A stretch of 64,000 bases of DNA from Ralstonia sp. A12 (lineage in GTDB: Bacteria > Pseudomonadota > Gammaproteobacteria > Burkholderiales > Burkholderiaceae): the NCBI RefSeq assembly GCF_000801955.1, contig NZ_JSZO01000028.1, positions 1 to 64,000 on the forward strand. Direction: 5' to 3'. A program made the position numbers and the translations under genes. Shown piece after piece: positions 25,543 through 36,915 of this stretch. Numbering within the stretch: the stretch's first letter is position 1; each line of letters opens with the position of its first letter. The notes under the pieces are model-generated. The model saw nothing but the letters and a program-made list of their open reading frames with translations. It ran no database searches and was not told the DNA's origin.

Positions 25543-27326
25543 GCGGCGCACGTAAGACCAACGGCACCACGGCGCGCGCGCGCCTGGGCCAGTTCTCCGC
25601 CAGCCCGGTGCTGGGTCTGCGCCTGCCGATGTGGCGCTCGAAGCTGGTCGTGTTCCTGATGTTCGCGGCGTTTCTGGCGCTGATCGGCCGCGCGCTATGG
25701 ATTCAGGGCCCGGGCAATCGCTTCTATGAGGCCGAAGGCAAGAAGCGCTTCCAACGCACGCTGGAGCTGCCGGCCACGCGCGGCAAGATTCTCGATCGTA
25801 ACGGTCTGGTGCTGGCCACCAGCCTGCCGGTGAAGGCCATCTGGGCCGTGCCGGAAGACGTGCCCAACGACGTGCCTGGCGCCGACATGCAGAAGCTCGC
25901 CAAGCTGCTCGGCATGAACAACAAGGAGTTGGCCACCAAGCTGGGCGAAGACAAAGGCTTCGTCTATCTGAAGCGCCAGGTGTTGCCCGAGGTTGCCGAC
26001 CAGATTGCCGCGCTGAAGATCGACGGTGTCTATCAGACGCGCGAGTACAAGCGCTTCTACCCGGAAGGGGAGGCGATGGCGCACATCGTCGGTTTTACCA
26101 ACGTCGAGGACAAGGGCCAGGAGGGCATGGAGTTGGCCCACGAGTCCGACCTCGCAGGCGCCGCCGGCCAACGTCAGGTGATTAAGGATCGGCTGGGCCG
26201 CGTGGTGGAAGACGTGGGCGTGCTCAAGGCGCCGCGTGATGGTCATGACCAGACGCTGTCGATCGACGCCAAGATCCAGTACCTGACCTTCAACGAATTG
26301 AAGGCCGCCATTGAGCGCACCCACGCCAAGGCCGCCAGTGCCATCGTGCTGGATGCCCAGACCGGTGAGGTGCTGGCGCTGGCGAATTATCCGACCTACA
26401 ACCCGAACGATCGCAGCCGCCTGTCGGGCGAACAGTTGCGCAACCGCGTGTTGACCGACACCTTCGAGCCCGGCTCGATGATGAAGCCGATCACCATCAG
26501 CCTGGCGCTGCAGCTCAAGCGTGTGACGCCCACCACGCTGGTGCAGACCAACGGCAAGTTCAGCTTCGAAGGCGCCACCATTTCCGATACCAGCAACTAC
26601 GGCACGCTGACGGTCGCGCAGGTCATCCAGCACTCGAGCAACATCGGCACGACCAAGATCGCGATGACGCTCAAGCCGCAGGAAATGTGGGACATGTTCA
26701 CCAGCGTCGGCCTGGGTCAGGCGCCGAAGATTGGCTTCCCGGGGGCGGTGGCTGGGCGGCTGCGGCCGGCCAACAAATGGCGCCGCATCGAGCAGGCGAC
26801 CATGTCGTACGGTTACGGCCTGTCGGTGTCGTTGTTCCAAATTGCGCATGCCTACACGATCTTCGCGCACGATGGCGAGCTGATCCCGGTCACGATGTAC
26901 CGCACCAATGGCCAGCCGCCGCAGGGCGAGCGCGTGATCTCGCCGGAGGTGGCACGACAGATTCGTCAGATGCTGGAGACGGTGACAGCGCCCGGCGGCA
27001 CCGCACCCCAGGCCCAGGTGATGGGCTACCGCGTGGGCGGCAAGACCGGTACGGCGTGGAAGCATACCGGGCGCGGCTACGACCGCTCCAAGTATCGCGC
27101 CTCGTTTATTGGCCTGGCACCGATGTCGAACCCGCGCATCATCGTGGCGGTGAGCGTGGACGAGCCCACAGTGGGCAACCGCTACGGCGGTGGGGCGGCC
27201 GGCCCGGTGTTCTCGCAGATTGTGGGCGGCACCCTGCGAGCCTTGAACGTGCCGCCGGATTCGCCCGTGCGCCAGCTCGTGATGACCGCGGACGTGCCGG
27301 AAGAACCCGTGGGAGGCCTGCAATGA
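25539..27326 (+). CDS. ftsI: Septal peptidoglycan transpeptidase FtsI (PBP3)
   Basis: Class-B penicillin-binding protein, 595 residues, that cross-links septal peptidoglycan. One N-terminal membrane anchor (KLVVFLMFAAFLALIGRALW), a pedestal domain beginning with GKILDRNGLVLA, then the transpeptidase domain with SxxK in EPGSMMKP (nucleophile Ser), SxN in HSSNIGT and the KTG triad in GGKTGTAWK. The active-site tetrad is SMMK, where E. coli has STVK; both fit SxxK. ATGA overlaps join it to ftsL before and murE after. Confidence 0.96.
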   Translation: MSGARKTNGTTARARLGQFSASPVLGLRLPMWRSKLVVFLMFAAFLALIGRALWIQGPGNRFYEAEGKKRFQRTLELPATRGKILDRNGLVLATSLPVKAIWAVPEDVPNDVPGADMQKLAKLLGMNNKELATKLGEDKGFVYLKRQVLPEVADQIAALKIDGVYQTREYKRFYPEGEAMAHIVGFTNVEDKGQEGMELAHESDLAGAAGQRQVIKDRLGRVVEDVGVLKAPRDGHDQTLSIDAKIQYLTFNELKAAIERTHAKAASAIVLDAQTGEVLALANYPTYNPNDRSRLSGEQLRNRVLTDTFEPGSMMKPITISLALQLKRVTPTTLVQTNGKFSFEGATISDTSNYGTLTVAQVIQHSSNIGTTKIAMTLKPQEMWDMFTSVGLGQAPKIGFPGAVAGRLRPANKWRRIEQATMSYGYGLSVSLFQIAHAYTIFAHDGELIPVTMYRTNGQPPQGERVISPEVARQIRQMLETVTAPGGTAPQAQVMGYRVGGKTGTAWKHTGRGYDRSKYRASFIGLAPMSNPRIIVAVSVDEPTVGNRYGGGAAGPVFSQIVGGTLRALNVPPDSPVRQLVMTADVPEEPVGGLQ

Positions 27327-28876
27327 CGGCCCGATCCACCACCATGAATTCCGATCGCCCGTCCGTCGCCGTGCGTCTGGCGCCGGTGCTGGACTGGCTG
27401 CGCGCGCAGGTGCCGGCTGGTGCCGACATCACCAGCGACACGCGCAAGCTCAAGACGGGCGATGTGTTCGTTGCCTATGTGCTGGGCAACGTGCGCCAGC
27501 GCGGCGATGGGCGTCCGCATATTCCACAGGCGATTGAGGCCGGCGTCTCTGCGGTGCTGGCCGAAGCGCATGGTTACGTGGTGCCAGCCGATGCGCCGGT
27601 GGGTGTTCTGGCGGTGGACGGTTTGGCCGAACTGGCCGGGCCGCTGGCCGCGCAGTGGTACAGCGTGCCGGGGCCGGATGCGCTGCGCGTGATCGGCGTG
27701 ACGGGCACCAACGGCAAGACATCCTGCTCGCAGTGGATTGCGCAGGCGCTCACCAAACAGGGCGAGCGCTGCGCAGTGGTGGGTACGCTTGGCACCGGGT
27801 TTGTCGATGCGCTGGTGGCCACCGGCTTCACCACGCCGGACGCCATCCAGCTACAACACAGCCTGGCCGATTTGCACCGCGCAGGCGCCCGTGCCATTGC
27901 CATGGAGGTCTCGTCGCACGGCCTGGAGCAGGGCCGCGTGGACGGCACACGCTTCGACGTCGCAGTGTTCACCAACCTCACGCAGGATCACCTCGACTAC
28001 CACGGCACCATGGCCGAGTACGAACTTGCCAAGGCACGCCTGTTCAATTGGCCGGGCCTGCGCGCCGCCGTCATCAATCGAGACGACGCGGCCGGCATGC
28101 GCTTGCTGCAGAGCGCACGCGCTGGCATTGAGACTCTCGAATACGGTATCGACGGCGACGCTGCCGCACAGCACGGCGCCAAGCAATGGCTGCGCGCCAC
28201 CAACGTGCGCGCGCATCGCACCGGTACCACCTTTGACGTCGATGGCTCGTTCGGCCGCGCGACGGTGCATGCGCCGACTGTCGGCCTGTTCAACGTATCC
28301 AATCTGCTGGGCGTGCTGGGCGCGCTGCTGGCGGCAGGTGTGCCGTGGCAGGACGCCATTGGCCGCCTGGAAAAACTGCAGCCGGTGAGCGGCCGCATGG
28401 AGCGCTTCGGCGGCGAAGATGGCCCGCTGGTAGTGATCGACTACGCCCATACGCCCGACGCACTGGAGCAGACACTGCGCGCGCTCGCGCCGATTACTGA
28501 GGCGCGCGGCGGCAAGCTGTGGGCCGTATTCGGCTGCGGCGGCGATCGCGACCCCGGCAAGCGCCCGCAGATGGGTGGCATCGCCGAGCGGCTGGCGCAG
28601 CACGTGGTGCTGACCTCCGACAACCCGCGCAGCGAAGATCCGCAACACATCCTCGACGAGATTGCCGACGGTATGGATGATCCGCATGCTGCCGCGCAGA
28701 TCGAAGACCGCGCTGCCGCCATCCTGCACGCGGTGCGCCACGCCGACGCGCATGACGTGATCGTCGTGGCTGGCAAGGGACATGAATCGACGCAGGAGAT
28801 TGCGGGCCGCAAGCGCCCGTTCTCCGATCAGGAACACGTGCGCCTGGCGCTCGCAGCCCGTGGGGTGAACGCATGA
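27323..28876 (+). CDS. murE: UDP-MurNAc-L-Ala-D-Glu:meso-diaminopimelate ligase
   Basis: Adds meso-diaminopimelate to the UDP-MurNAc dipeptide in the cytoplasm; 517 residues from ATG 27323, which overlaps the ftsI stop. The frame is open upstream to 26687 inside ftsI, but that part is shadow. Mur ligase ATP loop GVTGTNGKTSCSQW, central TNLTQDHLDYHG, and the C-terminal LTSDNPRSEDP: the DNPR motif marks a diaminopimelate-adding rather than lysine-adding enzyme. Stop overlaps murF by ATGA. Confidence 0.96.
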   Translation: MTARSTTMNSDRPSVAVRLAPVLDWLRAQVPAGADITSDTRKLKTGDVFVAYVLGNVRQRGDGRPHIPQAIEAGVSAVLAEAHGYVVPADAPVGVLAVDGLAELAGPLAAQWYSVPGPDALRVIGVTGTNGKTSCSQWIAQALTKQGERCAVVGTLGTGFVDALVATGFTTPDAIQLQHSLADLHRAGARAIAMEVSSHGLEQGRVDGTRFDVAVFTNLTQDHLDYHGTMAEYELAKARLFNWPGLRAAVINRDDAAGMRLLQSARAGIETLEYGIDGDAAAQHGAKQWLRATNVRAHRTGTTFDVDGSFGRATVHAPTVGLFNVSNLLGVLGALLAAGVPWQDAIGRLEKLQPVSGRMERFGGEDGPLVVIDYAHTPDALEQTLRALAPITEARGGKLWAVFGCGGDRDPGKRPQMGGIAERLAQHVVLTSDNPRSEDPQHILDEIADGMDDPHAAAQIEDRAAAILHAVRHADAHDVIVVAGKGHESTQEIAGRKRPFSDQEHVRLALAARGVNA

Positions 28877-30312
28877 GCGCCGCCCACACCGTGATGATGC
28901 AAGCCACTGATGCTGCCGCCTGGATGGCCGGTGCGCACCTCGTTGGCCCGGACGCCGCCATCTGCCGCGTGACGACCGACAGCCGCGCGGTCGAGCCCGG
29001 CGACTTGTTCGTCGCGCTGATCGGCGAGCGTTTCGACGCACACGATTTCCTGGCGGATGTGATCGCTCGTGGTGCCGCTGCTGTGCTGGTGTCGCGTGCG
29101 CTGCCGGGCACGCTCGACGTGAGCAACGTCGCCGTGCTGGCGGTGGCCGACACGCGCATCGCGCTGGGGCAACTGGCCGCCGGCTGGCGCCGCCAGTTCC
29201 CGATTCCGGTGGTGGCCGTCACGGGCAGCAATGGCAAGACGACGGTCAAGGAGATGATCTCCGCGATCTTCGCGCAAGCCGTGGGCGAGGACGCCCGCCT
29301 GGCGACCGCCGGCAACTTCAATAACGACATCGGCCTGCCGCTCACGCTGTTCCGCCTGAATAAGCAGCACAAGCTGGCGGTGCTCGAGCTCGGCATGAAC
29401 CATCCGGGTGAGACGGCGGTGCTTGCCGCCATCGCCCAGCCGACCGTGGCGATGATCAACAACGCGCAGCGTGAGCACCAGGAATTCATGGTCAGCGTGG
29501 AAGCGGTGGCGGAAGAGCATGCCGCCGTGTTGGCCGCGTTGCCGGCTGATGGCGTGGCGGTGTTCCCACGCGACGCGGCCAACGGTGGCGAGTACGCACC
29601 CGTGTGGCAAGCCGCAGCGGGATCGCGCCGCGTGCTCGATTTCGGTATCGAGGCGGGCACGGTGACCGGTGTGGTGACGGATGCCGCTGATGGTCAGCAC
29701 ATCGACGTGCAAGCGCCGGGCCAACACTTTGCCTTCACGCTGCCGCTGCTTGGCGTGCACAACGCGCGTAATGCGCTGGCCGCTACGGCATGTGCACTGG
29801 CTGCGGGCGTGGCACCGGACGTGATCGCACAGGCGCTGGGCAATTTCGCGCCGGTCAAGGGCCGGTTGCAGCGCAAGCCGGGCGCACATGGTGGCGTCGT
29901 CATCGACGACACCTACAACGCGAATCCGGATTCGATGCGCGCCGCCATCGATGCGCTCGTCACGCTGCCCGCGCCGCGCTGGCTGGTGCTGGGCGACATG
30001 GGTGAGGTTGGCTCGCAAGGCCCGGCATTCCACGAAGAGATCGGCGCGTATGCACGTGAGCATGGCATCGACGCGGTGCTGGCAACCGGCGAACTCGCGC
30101 GTCACACGGTGGATGCCTTCGGTACGGGTGCGCGGCATTTCGCAACCGCCGAAGAACTGATTGAGCAAGGCGTGCCGGGCATTGCGCCGGGCGCGACGGT
30201 ATTGGTGAAGGGCTCGCGCTTCATGCGGATGGAACGCATTGTCGAAGCGCTGGTCTTGAAAGACCCGGCTGCAGCATCGCAGGCCGGCTCTTCCACGCAA
30301 CAGAAGCATTAA
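28873..30312 (+). CDS. murF: UDP-MurNAc-tripeptide:D-alanyl-D-alanine ligase
   Basis: Adds D-Ala-D-Ala to complete the pentapeptide precursor; 479 residues. N-terminal uridine-binding part with TTDSRAVEPGDLFVAL, ATP loop AVTGSNGKTTVKEM, NFNNDIGLPLTLFRL (typical of MurF) and C-terminal DDTYNANPDSMRAAI. Linked by ATGA to murE; mraY begins 15 bases after the stop. Confidence 0.96.
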   Translation: MSAAHTVMMQATDAAAWMAGAHLVGPDAAICRVTTDSRAVEPGDLFVALIGERFDAHDFLADVIARGAAAVLVSRALPGTLDVSNVAVLAVADTRIALGQLAAGWRRQFPIPVVAVTGSNGKTTVKEMISAIFAQAVGEDARLATAGNFNNDIGLPLTLFRLNKQHKLAVLELGMNHPGETAVLAAIAQPTVAMINNAQREHQEFMVSVEAVAEEHAAVLAALPADGVAVFPRDAANGGEYAPVWQAAAGSRRVLDFGIEAGTVTGVVTDAADGQHIDVQAPGQHFAFTLPLLGVHNARNALAATACALAAGVAPDVIAQALGNFAPVKGRLQRKPGAHGGVVIDDTYNANPDSMRAAIDALVTLPAPRWLVLGDMGEVGSQGPAFHEEIGAYAREHGIDAVLATGELARHTVDAFGTGARHFATAEELIEQGVPGIAPGATVLVKGSRFMRMERIVEALVLKDPAAASQAGSSTQQKH

Positions 30313-30327
30313 GGGAAGCAAGAACCC

Positions 30328-31497
30328 ATGTTATTGGCATTGGCGCAATGGCTGCAGAACGACTACGGCTTCCTGCGCGTCTTCAACTATCTGACGTTCC
30401 GGGCCGTGATGGCATCCCTCACGGCGCTGGTGATCGGCCTCGGGTTCGGGCCGTTCGTGATTCGTCGTCTGACGGAGATGAAGGTCGGTCAGGCGGTGCG
30501 CAGCTATGGCCCGCAGACACATCTGGTCAAGGCCGGCACGCCCACCATGGGCGGTGTGCTGGTGCTGATCGGCATTGCCGTGTCCACGCTGCTGTGGGCC
30601 GACTGGGGCAACCGCTTCATCTGGATCGTGCTGCTGGTCACGCTCGGCTATGGCGCCATCGGCTGGGTGGATGACTACCGCAAGGTCGTGCATCGCGACC
30701 CGAAGGGCATGTCCTCGCGCGAGAAGTTCTTCTGGCAGACCGTGATCGGCCTGTTTGCCGCAGCGTATCTGGCGTTCTCGGTCTCCGAGACCAGCAACAT
30801 GCGCGTGCTTGAGCTCTTCCTGGACTGGGTGCGCAGCGGCCTGTCGCTGAACCTGCCGGCCAAGTCGCACCTGATCGTGCCGTTCTTCAAGGAAGTCAGC
30901 TATCCGCTGGGCGTGTTCGGCTTCATCATCCTGACGTACCTTGTGATCGTCGGCTCCAGCAATGCGGTGAACTTGACCGACGGTCTCGATGGCCTCGTCA
31001 TCATGCCGGTGGTGCTGGTGGGCAGCGCGCTGGGCATTTTCGCCTACGTGATGGGCAGTGCCGTCTACAGCAAGTACCTGCTGTTCCCGCACATTCCGGG
31101 CGCGGGCGAGCTGTTGATCTTCTGCTCGGCGATGGCCGGGGCGGGGCTCGCTTTCCTGTGGTTCAACGCGCATCCGGCGCAGGTGTTCATGGGTGACGTC
31201 GGCGCGCTGGCGCTGGGCGGCGCGCTCGGCACCATCGCTGTGATCGTGCGCCAGGAGATCGTGCTGTTCATCATGGGCGGCATCTTCGTGGTCGAGACTC
31301 TCTCGGTGATGCTGCAGGTGACGTGGTTCAAGTTCACCAAGAAGCGTTATGGCGAGGGCCGGAGGCTGTTCCGCATGGCGCCGCTGCATCACCATTTCGA
31401 GCTGAGCGGCTGGAAAGAGACGCAGGTGGTCGTGCGCTTCTGGGTCATCACCATGATGCTGGTGCTGATCGGCCTGTCGACCCTGAAGCTGCGGTGA
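30328..31497 (+). CDS. mraY: Phospho-N-acetylmuramoyl-pentapeptide transferase
   Basis: Integral membrane enzyme (389 residues, ten predicted helices) that moves the phospho-MurNAc-pentapeptide onto undecaprenyl phosphate to form lipid I. Conserved blocks: [19 protein letters not shown] (catalytic aspartates), [24 protein letters not shown] and the loop [13 protein letters not shown]. The next gene begins eight bases after the stop. Confidence 0.97.
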   Translation: MLLALAQWLQNDYGFLRVFNYLTFRAVMASLTALVIGLGFGPFVIRRLTEMKVGQAVRSYGPQTHLVKAGTPTMGGVLVLIGIAVSTLLWADWGNRFIWIVLLVTLGYGAIGWVDDYRKVVHRDPKGMSSREKFFWQTVIGLFAAAYLAFSVSETSNMRVLELFLDWVRSGLSLNLPAKSHLIVPFFKEVSYPLGVFGFIILTYLVIVGSSNAVNLTDGLDGLVIMPVVLVGSALGIFAYVMGSAVYSKYLLFPHIPGAGELLIFCSAMAGAGLAFLWFNAHPAQVFMGDVGALALGGALGTIAVIVRQEIVLFIMGGIFVVETLSVMLQVTWFKFTKKRYGEGRRLFRMAPLHHHFELSGWKETQVVVRFWVITMMLVLIGLSTLKLR

Positions 31498-31505
31498 GAA
31501 CGGAC

Positions 31506-33131
31506 ATGACCGAGCCCATCGCACCCGACGACATGATGCCGACGCAGCCGGAAGCGGCAGTGGATGCCGTCGTCGCCACGCTCGACTCGACTGAGCCGAT
31601 GCCTGCCGTCGAGACCGCGCAGGAGCCACGCATGTTCGGTGAGTTCGATGCGCCGTTCGTGCTGGTGCTCGGCCTGGGCGAGTCCGGCCTGGCGATGGCG
31701 CGCTGGTGTGCCCGTCATGGCGCACGCGTGCGCGTGGCCGATACGCGCGAGGCGCCGGCTAACCTGCCGACGCTGCGTGCGCACGTGCCGGACGCTGAAT
31801 TTGTGAGCGGTCCGTTTGCCGTGTCATTGCTCGACGGCGCAACGCTGGTGGCGATCAGCCCCGGCCTGTCGCCGCTGGATGCCAACATCGCCGCGCTGCT
31901 GGCCGCCGCCAACGAGCGCGCCGTGCCGGTGTGGGGCGAAATCGAACTGTTTGCGCGTGCACTGGCCGGTCTCAAGGCCGCGCAGGGTTACACGCCGCGC
32001 GTGCTGGCCATCACCGGCACCAACGGCAAGACGACCACCACGGCACTCACGGGTGCACTGGTTGAGCGCGCCGGCAAGACCGTCGGCGTGGCGGGCAACA
32101 TCAGCCCGTCGGCGCTGGATAAGCTCACCGAGTGTGTCGACGCCGGCACGCTGCCGGACGTGTGGGTGCTGGAACTCTCCAGCTTCCAGCTCGAAACCAC
32201 GCACACGCTGGACGCCGACGCCGCCACCATCCTGAACATCACGCAGGATCACCTCGACTGGCATGGCACGATGCAAGCCTATGCCGCCGCCAAGGGCCGC
32301 ATCTTCGGCGCCAACACCGTACGCGTGCTGAACCGCCAGGACGCCGGCGTGATGGCATTCGCCAGCAAGAAGGGTGGCGATATCACCTTCGGCATCGACG
32401 AGCCGGGCACGCCTGATGCACTCGGCCTGCTCCGTGAAGGCGGCATGCCGTGGATCGTGCTGGCCGAAGCCGATGAAGATGATCTGCCCAAGCCCGCGCG
32501 TCGCAAGAAGGGCGACACCACGCCCGCCGCACCGGTGCCCGTGCGCCTCAAGCGCCTGATGCCCGCCGATGCGCTGCGCATCCGCGGCCTGCACAACGCC
32601 ACCAACGCGATGGCCGCGCTGGCGCTGTGTCGCGCGATTGGCCTGCCGGTGAGCGCTTTGCTGCACGGTCTGCGCGACTACGCCGGCGAGCCGCACCGCG
32701 TCGAGCTGATCGCGGCATTTGACGATCTCGAATTCTTTGACGACAGCAAGGGCACCAATGTTGGTGCGACGGTGGCCGCGCTGTCGGGTCTGTCCAAGCA
32801 CGTGGTGTTGATCGCGGGCGGAGACGGTAAGGGCCAAGACTTCTCGCCGCTGGCTGCCCCGGTGGCGCAATACGCGCGTGCCGTGGTGCTGATCGGGCGT
32901 GATGCGCCGCTGATTCGTGAGGCGCTGGCGGGTACCGGTGTGACGCTGGTCGATGCGCCGACGCTGGAAGCTGCCGTGCAGGAAGCCGCCGCGCGTGCCC
33001 AGGCGGGCGATGCCGTGTTGCTGTCGCCGGCATGCGCGAGCTTCGACATGTTCCGCAATTACGAACACCGCGCGCAGGTGTTCCACGAGGCCGTGGCCGC
33101 GTTGGCCGCCGACCGAGGAGTCCTCCTATGA
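31506..33131 (+). CDS. murD: UDP-MurNAc-L-alanine:D-glutamate ligase
   Basis: Adds D-glutamate to UDP-MurNAc-L-Ala; 541 residues from ATG 31506. ATP loop [29 protein letters not shown] and [11 protein letters not shown] are diagnostic. The first ~42 residues are acidic, alanine-rich and not part of the fold; the conserved domain starts at [17 protein letters not shown], so ATG 31632 (MFGEFD) is an alternative start. Between the central and C-terminal domains there is an extra charged segment ([17 protein letters not shown]) absent from short MurD proteins. Stop overlaps ftsW by ATGA. Confidence 0.94.
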   Translation: MTEPIAPDDMMPTQPEAAVDAVVATLDSTEPMPAVETAQEPRMFGEFDAPFVLVLGLGESGLAMARWCARHGARVRVADTREAPANLPTLRAHVPDAEFVSGPFAVSLLDGATLVAISPGLSPLDANIAALLAAANERAVPVWGEIELFARALAGLKAAQGYTPRVLAITGTNGKTTTTALTGALVERAGKTVGVAGNISPSALDKLTECVDAGTLPDVWVLELSSFQLETTHTLDADAATILNITQDHLDWHGTMQAYAAAKGRIFGANTVRVLNRQDAGVMAFASKKGGDITFGIDEPGTPDALGLLREGGMPWIVLAEADEDDLPKPARRKKGDTTPAAPVPVRLKRLMPADALRIRGLHNATNAMAALALCRAIGLPVSALLHGLRDYAGEPHRVELIAAFDDLEFFDDSKGTNVGATVAALSGLSKHVVLIAGGDGKGQDFSPLAAPVAQYARAVVLIGRDAPLIREALAGTGVTLVDAPTLEAAVQEAAARAQAGDAVLLSPACASFDMFRNYEHRAQVFHEAVAALAADRGVLL

Positions 33132-34369
33132 GCGACACCCAGATCAAGCGCAGCGGCTTCATCGGCGCGACCATCGGCAACGCGTGGGATGGCTTGCGTG
33201 ACGCCGTCTCGGGCGTCAAGCCCACGCGCTCCAAGATGATGGAGTACGACCAGCCGCTGATGTGGGTGGCAATCGTGCTGCTCGGCCTCGGCCTGGTGAT
33301 GGTGTACTCGGCATCGATCGCGCTGCCGGATTCGCCCAAGTACGCCAACTACAGCAACGGGCACTTCCTGATTCGCCACATCTTCTCGCTGGTGATCGGC
33401 GTGGTGGGCGCTGTCGTGGCGTTCCAGATCCCGGTCAAGTTCTGGGACAAGTACGCACCCAAGCTGTTCATCATCGCACTGGTGATGCTGATCGTCGTGC
33501 TGATCCCGCACGTGGGCAAGGGCGTGAACGGCGCGCGCCGTTGGCTGCCGTTGGGCGTCATGAACTTCCAGCCGTCGGAGCTGATGAAGCTGGCGGTGGT
33601 GCTGTATGCCGCCAACTACACCGTGCGCAAGCAGGACTGGATGCAGAGCGTGCGCAAGGGCTTCCTGCCGATGGGCGTGGCCGTCGCATTCGTCGGTTCG
33701 CTGCTGCTGTTGGAGCCGGACATGGGCGCGTTCTTGGTGATCGCGGCCGTGGCCATGGGCATCCTGTTCCTGGGTGGCGTGAACGGCAAGCTGTTCGGCG
33801 GGCTGGTGCTGACGGCAGTGTCGACGTTCTCGCTGCTGATCGTGGCGTCGCCGTGGCGGCGTGAGCGGATCTTCGCGTACCTGAACCCGTGGCAAGAGGA
33901 ATACGCGCAGGGCAAGGCGTACCAGCTCACACACTCGCTCATCGCCTTCGGCCGTGGTGAATGGACCGGCGTCGGCCTGGGCGGCAGCATCGAAAAGCTG
34001 CACTACCTGCCCGAAGCGCACACCGACTTCATCCTCGCCGTCATCGGTGAGGAGCTTGGTTTTATCGGCGTGCTGATCGTGATCCTGCTGTTCTACTGGA
34101 TGGTGCGTCGCGCGTTCGAGATCGGCCGTACTGCGCTGCAGCTCGACCGCACGTTCGCAGGCCTGGTCGCCAAGGGCTTGGGGATCTGGATCGGCTGGCA
34201 GGCCTTCATCAACATGGGTGTGAACCTGGGGCTGCTGCCCACCAAGGGCCTGACGCTGCCGATGGTCAGCTACGGCGGCTCGGGCATTTTGATGAACTGC
34301 GTGGCGATCGCGCTGCTGCTGCGTATCGACTATGAGAACCGCGTGCTCATGCGTGGAGGGAAGGTATGA
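33128..34369 (+). CDS. ftsW: Septal peptidoglycan polymerase FtsW (SEDS family)
   Basis: Polytopic (about ten helices) SEDS glycosyltransferase that polymerises lipid II at the septum together with FtsI; 413 residues. Motifs: [43 protein letters not shown] with the catalytic aspartate region, the [18 protein letters not shown] loop and [10 protein letters not shown]. Start taken at ATG 33128 inside the ATGA overlap; an extension to 33032 lies within murD and is rejected. Confidence 0.96.
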   Translation: MSDTQIKRSGFIGATIGNAWDGLRDAVSGVKPTRSKMMEYDQPLMWVAIVLLGLGLVMVYSASIALPDSPKYANYSNGHFLIRHIFSLVIGVVGAVVAFQIPVKFWDKYAPKLFIIALVMLIVVLIPHVGKGVNGARRWLPLGVMNFQPSELMKLAVVLYAANYTVRKQDWMQSVRKGFLPMGVAVAFVGSLLLLEPDMGAFLVIAAVAMGILFLGGVNGKLFGGLVLTAVSTFSLLIVASPWRRERIFAYLNPWQEEYAQGKAYQLTHSLIAFGRGEWTGVGLGGSIEKLHYLPEAHTDFILAVIGEELGFIGVLIVILLFYWMVRRAFEIGRTALQLDRTFAGLVAKGLGIWIGWQAFINMGVNLGLLPTKGLTLPMVSYGGSGILMNCVAIALLLRIDYENRVLMRGGKV

Positions 34370-35451
34370 CGGCAAGTGCGCCGCGCACCCTTCTCGTCAT
34401 GGCTGGCGGTACGGGCGGCCACATCTTCCCTGCGCTGTCGGTGGCCAAGCTGCTGGCTGCGCGCGGCTGGAAGGTGGTGTGGCTCGGCAACGCGAGCGGC
34501 ATGGAAGGCCAGCTCGTGCCCAAGCACGGCTTCCCGATCGAGTCCGTGCAGTTTGGTGGCGTGCGTGGCAAGGGTCTGCTCACCAAGTTTCTGCTGCCGC
34601 TCAATCTGCTGCGCGCGTTCTGGCAAAGCCTGGGTGTCGTGCGCCGCGTGCGTCCGAATGTGGTGCTGGGCATGGGCGGCTATATCACTTTCCCGGGCGG
34701 CATGATGAGCGTGCTGCTGGGGCGCCCGCTGGTGCTGCACGAACAGAATTCGATCGCCGGTCTCGCCAACCGCGTGCTCGCGCGCGTGGCCGATCGCGTG
34801 CTGTGCGCCTTCCCGAATGCGCTGGCCGGCGCCGAATGGGTCGGCAACCCGATCCGCGCGGACCTGGCAACGCTGGCGTCGCCGCCAGTGCGCTACGCCG
34901 AGCGCACTGGCCCGCTGCGCGTGCTGGTGGTGGGCGGCAGCCTGGGCGCAGCAGCACTCAATGACGTGGTGCCCAAGGCGCTGGCGCTGTTGCCCGCCGA
35001 CACGCGCCCGATCGTCGTCCACCAGGCCGGCGCCAAGCAGATCGACACGCTGCGCGCCAACTATGCCGCCGCCGGACTCGATGACACGCACGCACAGGCC
35101 GTGCCCTTCATCGATGACATGGCCGCTGCGTACGCGCATGCCGATCTCGTGATCTGCCGTGCTGGCGCTATGACTGTTTCTGAAGTGGCTGCGGCAGGTG
35201 TCGCAGCGCTGTTCGTGCCGTTCCCGCATGCGGTGGACGACCACCAGACCACCAACGCGCGCTTCCTGTCCGAACGCGGCGCGGCGCTGTTGGTGCCTCA
35301 GCCGGAGCTGGGTCCGGCCTCGCTGGCAGATACACTCGCGTCCCTGACGCGTGCGCAATTGGCCGATATGGCGGCTAAAGCACGCGAGCAGGCAAGGCCG
35401 GAAGCGGCCGAGCGTGTCGCCGACGTGTGTGTAGCGGTGGCACGGGCATAG
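34366..35451 (+). CDS. murG: UDP-GlcNAc:lipid I N-acetylglucosaminyltransferase
   Basis: Peripheral inner-membrane glycosyltransferase (361 residues) that converts lipid I into lipid II. Glycine-rich [47 protein letters not shown] and the C-terminal [15 protein letters not shown] donor-binding motif are all present. ATGA overlap with ftsW; murC follows after 12 bases. Confidence 0.97.
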   Translation: MTASAPRTLLVMAGGTGGHIFPALSVAKLLAARGWKVVWLGNASGMEGQLVPKHGFPIESVQFGGVRGKGLLTKFLLPLNLLRAFWQSLGVVRRVRPNVVLGMGGYITFPGGMMSVLLGRPLVLHEQNSIAGLANRVLARVADRVLCAFPNALAGAEWVGNPIRADLATLASPPVRYAERTGPLRVLVVGGSLGAAALNDVVPKALALLPADTRPIVVHQAGAKQIDTLRANYAAAGLDDTHAQAVPFIDDMAAAYAHADLVICRAGAMTVSEVAAAGVAALFVPFPHAVDDHQTTNARFLSERGAALLVPQPELGPASLADTLASLTRAQLADMAAKAREQARPEAAERVADVCVAVARA

Positions 35452-35463
35452 AGGAATCGACTG

Positions 35464-36915
35464 ATGAAGCACATTGTCAAGAACATCCATTTCGTAGGCA
35501 TCGGTGGCGCCGGCATGAGCGGCATCGCCGAGGTGCTGCTGAACCTGGGCTACCGCGTGACGGGCTCGGACTTGGGCCAAAGCGCGGCAACGCAGCGCTT
35601 GGCTTCGCTGGGCGCCACGGTCATGCAGGGCCATGCGCCGGAGCATGTGATCGGCGCGAACGCCGTGGTGGTGTCCACCGCCGTGCGCGGTGACAACCCG
35701 GAAGTGCTGGCCGCGCGCGCCAAGCGCATCCCCATCGTGCCGCGTGCGGTCATGCTGGCTGAGTTGATGCGCCTGAAGCAGGGCATTGCGATTGCCGGCA
35801 CGCACGGCAAGACGACGACCACCAGCCTGGTCGCCTCCGTGCTGGCCGAGGGCGGCCTGGACCCGACCTTCGTGATCGGCGGTCGCCTGAACTCTGCTGG
35901 CGCCAACGCGCGGCTGGGCACGGGCGATTTCATCGTCGCCGAGGCGGACGAATCCGACGCATCGTTCCTCAACCTGTTCCCCGTGATCGAGGTCATCACC
36001 AATATCGATGCCGATCACATGGAGACCTACGGGCACGACTTCGCGCGCCTGAAGCAGGCGTTCATTGAGTTCACGCAGCGCTTGCCGTTCTACGGCATCG
36101 CCGTGCTGTGCGTGGATGATCCGAACGTGCGCGAGATCCTGCCGTTCATTTCCAAGCCAGTGGTGCGCTACGGCTTTGCCGAGGATGCGCAGATCCGTGC
36201 CGTCAACGCGCGCGCCGTGGATGGCCGCATGGAGTTCACGGTGATCCGCCAGCTCAACGGCCACGCCGAGCCGCCGCTGTCGATCACGCTCAACCTGCCG
36301 GGCCTGCACAACGTGCAGAACGCGCTGGCCGCCATTGCCATCGCCACCGAACTGGAAGTGCCGGACGAAGCCATCGTCAAGGCGCTGGCCGAGTTCAACG
36401 GTGTCGGCCGACGCTTCCAGCGCTACGGCGAAGTGCCGACCGCCGATGGCAAGGGCCGCTTCACGCTCATCGATGACTACGGCCACCACCCGGTCGAGAT
36501 GGCTGCCACGCTGGCGGCTGCGCGCGGAGCATTCCCGGATCGCCGCCTCGTGTTGGCCTTCCAGCCGCACCGCTTCACGCGCACGCGTGACTGTTTCGAA
36601 GATTTCGTGAAGGTGCTCGGCACGGTCGACGCACTGCTGCTGGCCGAGGTGTATTCCGCCGGCGAGCCGCCCATCGTGGCGGCGGACGGACGTGCGCTCA
36701 CCCGCGCGCTGCGCGTCGCCAACAAGATCGAGCCGGTGTTCGTGGAACAGATTGAAGACATGCCGCAAGCCATCCTGGATGCGGCGCAGGACAACGACGT
36801 GGTCATCACCATGGGTGCAGGGTCGATTGGGCACGTGCCCGGTCAGGTGGTTGCGCAGCAGGCTGAAGTGCACCCGGCAAATGTTGTGGATCTCAACGGG
36901 GGCGCCGCAGCATGA
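35464..36915 (+). CDS. murC: UDP-N-acetylmuramate:L-alanine ligase
   Basis: First amino-acid ligase of the peptide stem, 483 residues. N-terminal [24 protein letters not shown] loop [40 protein letters not shown] and C-terminal [14 protein letters not shown] identify it. Stop overlaps ddlB by ATGA. Confidence 0.97.
   Translation: MKHIVKNIHFVGIGGAGMSGIAEVLLNLGYRVTGSDLGQSAATQRLASLGATVMQGHAPEHVIGANAVVVSTAVRGDNPEVLAARAKRIPIVPRAVMLAELMRLKQGIAIAGTHGKTTTTSLVASVLAEGGLDPTFVIGGRLNSAGANARLGTGDFIVAEADESDASFLNLFPVIEVITNIDADHMETYGHDFARLKQAFIEFTQRLPFYGIAVLCVDDPNVREILPFISKPVVRYGFAEDAQIRAVNARAVDGRMEFTVIRQLNGHAEPPLSITLNLPGLHNVQNALAAIAIATELEVPDEAIVKALAEFNGVGRRFQRYGEVPTADGKGRFTLIDDYGHHPVEMAATLAAARGAFPDRRLVLAFQPHRFTRTRDCFEDFVKVLGTVDALLLAEVYSAGEPPIVAADGRALTRALRVANKIEPVFVEQIEDMPQAILDAAQDNDVVITMGAGSIGHVPGQVVAQQAEVHPANVVDLNGGAAA

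Noticed and set aside
26687-27322. Upstream in-frame extension of murE into ftsI
   Set aside because: ftsI is coding there; murE starts at ATG 27323 in an ATGA overlap like the other genes in the cluster.
34330-36873. 847-codon open frame on the minus strand opposite murG and murC
   Set aside because: Codon-phase shadow of two confidently identified genes; composition is histidine/arginine/glutamine-rich as expected from antisense of high-GC genes.
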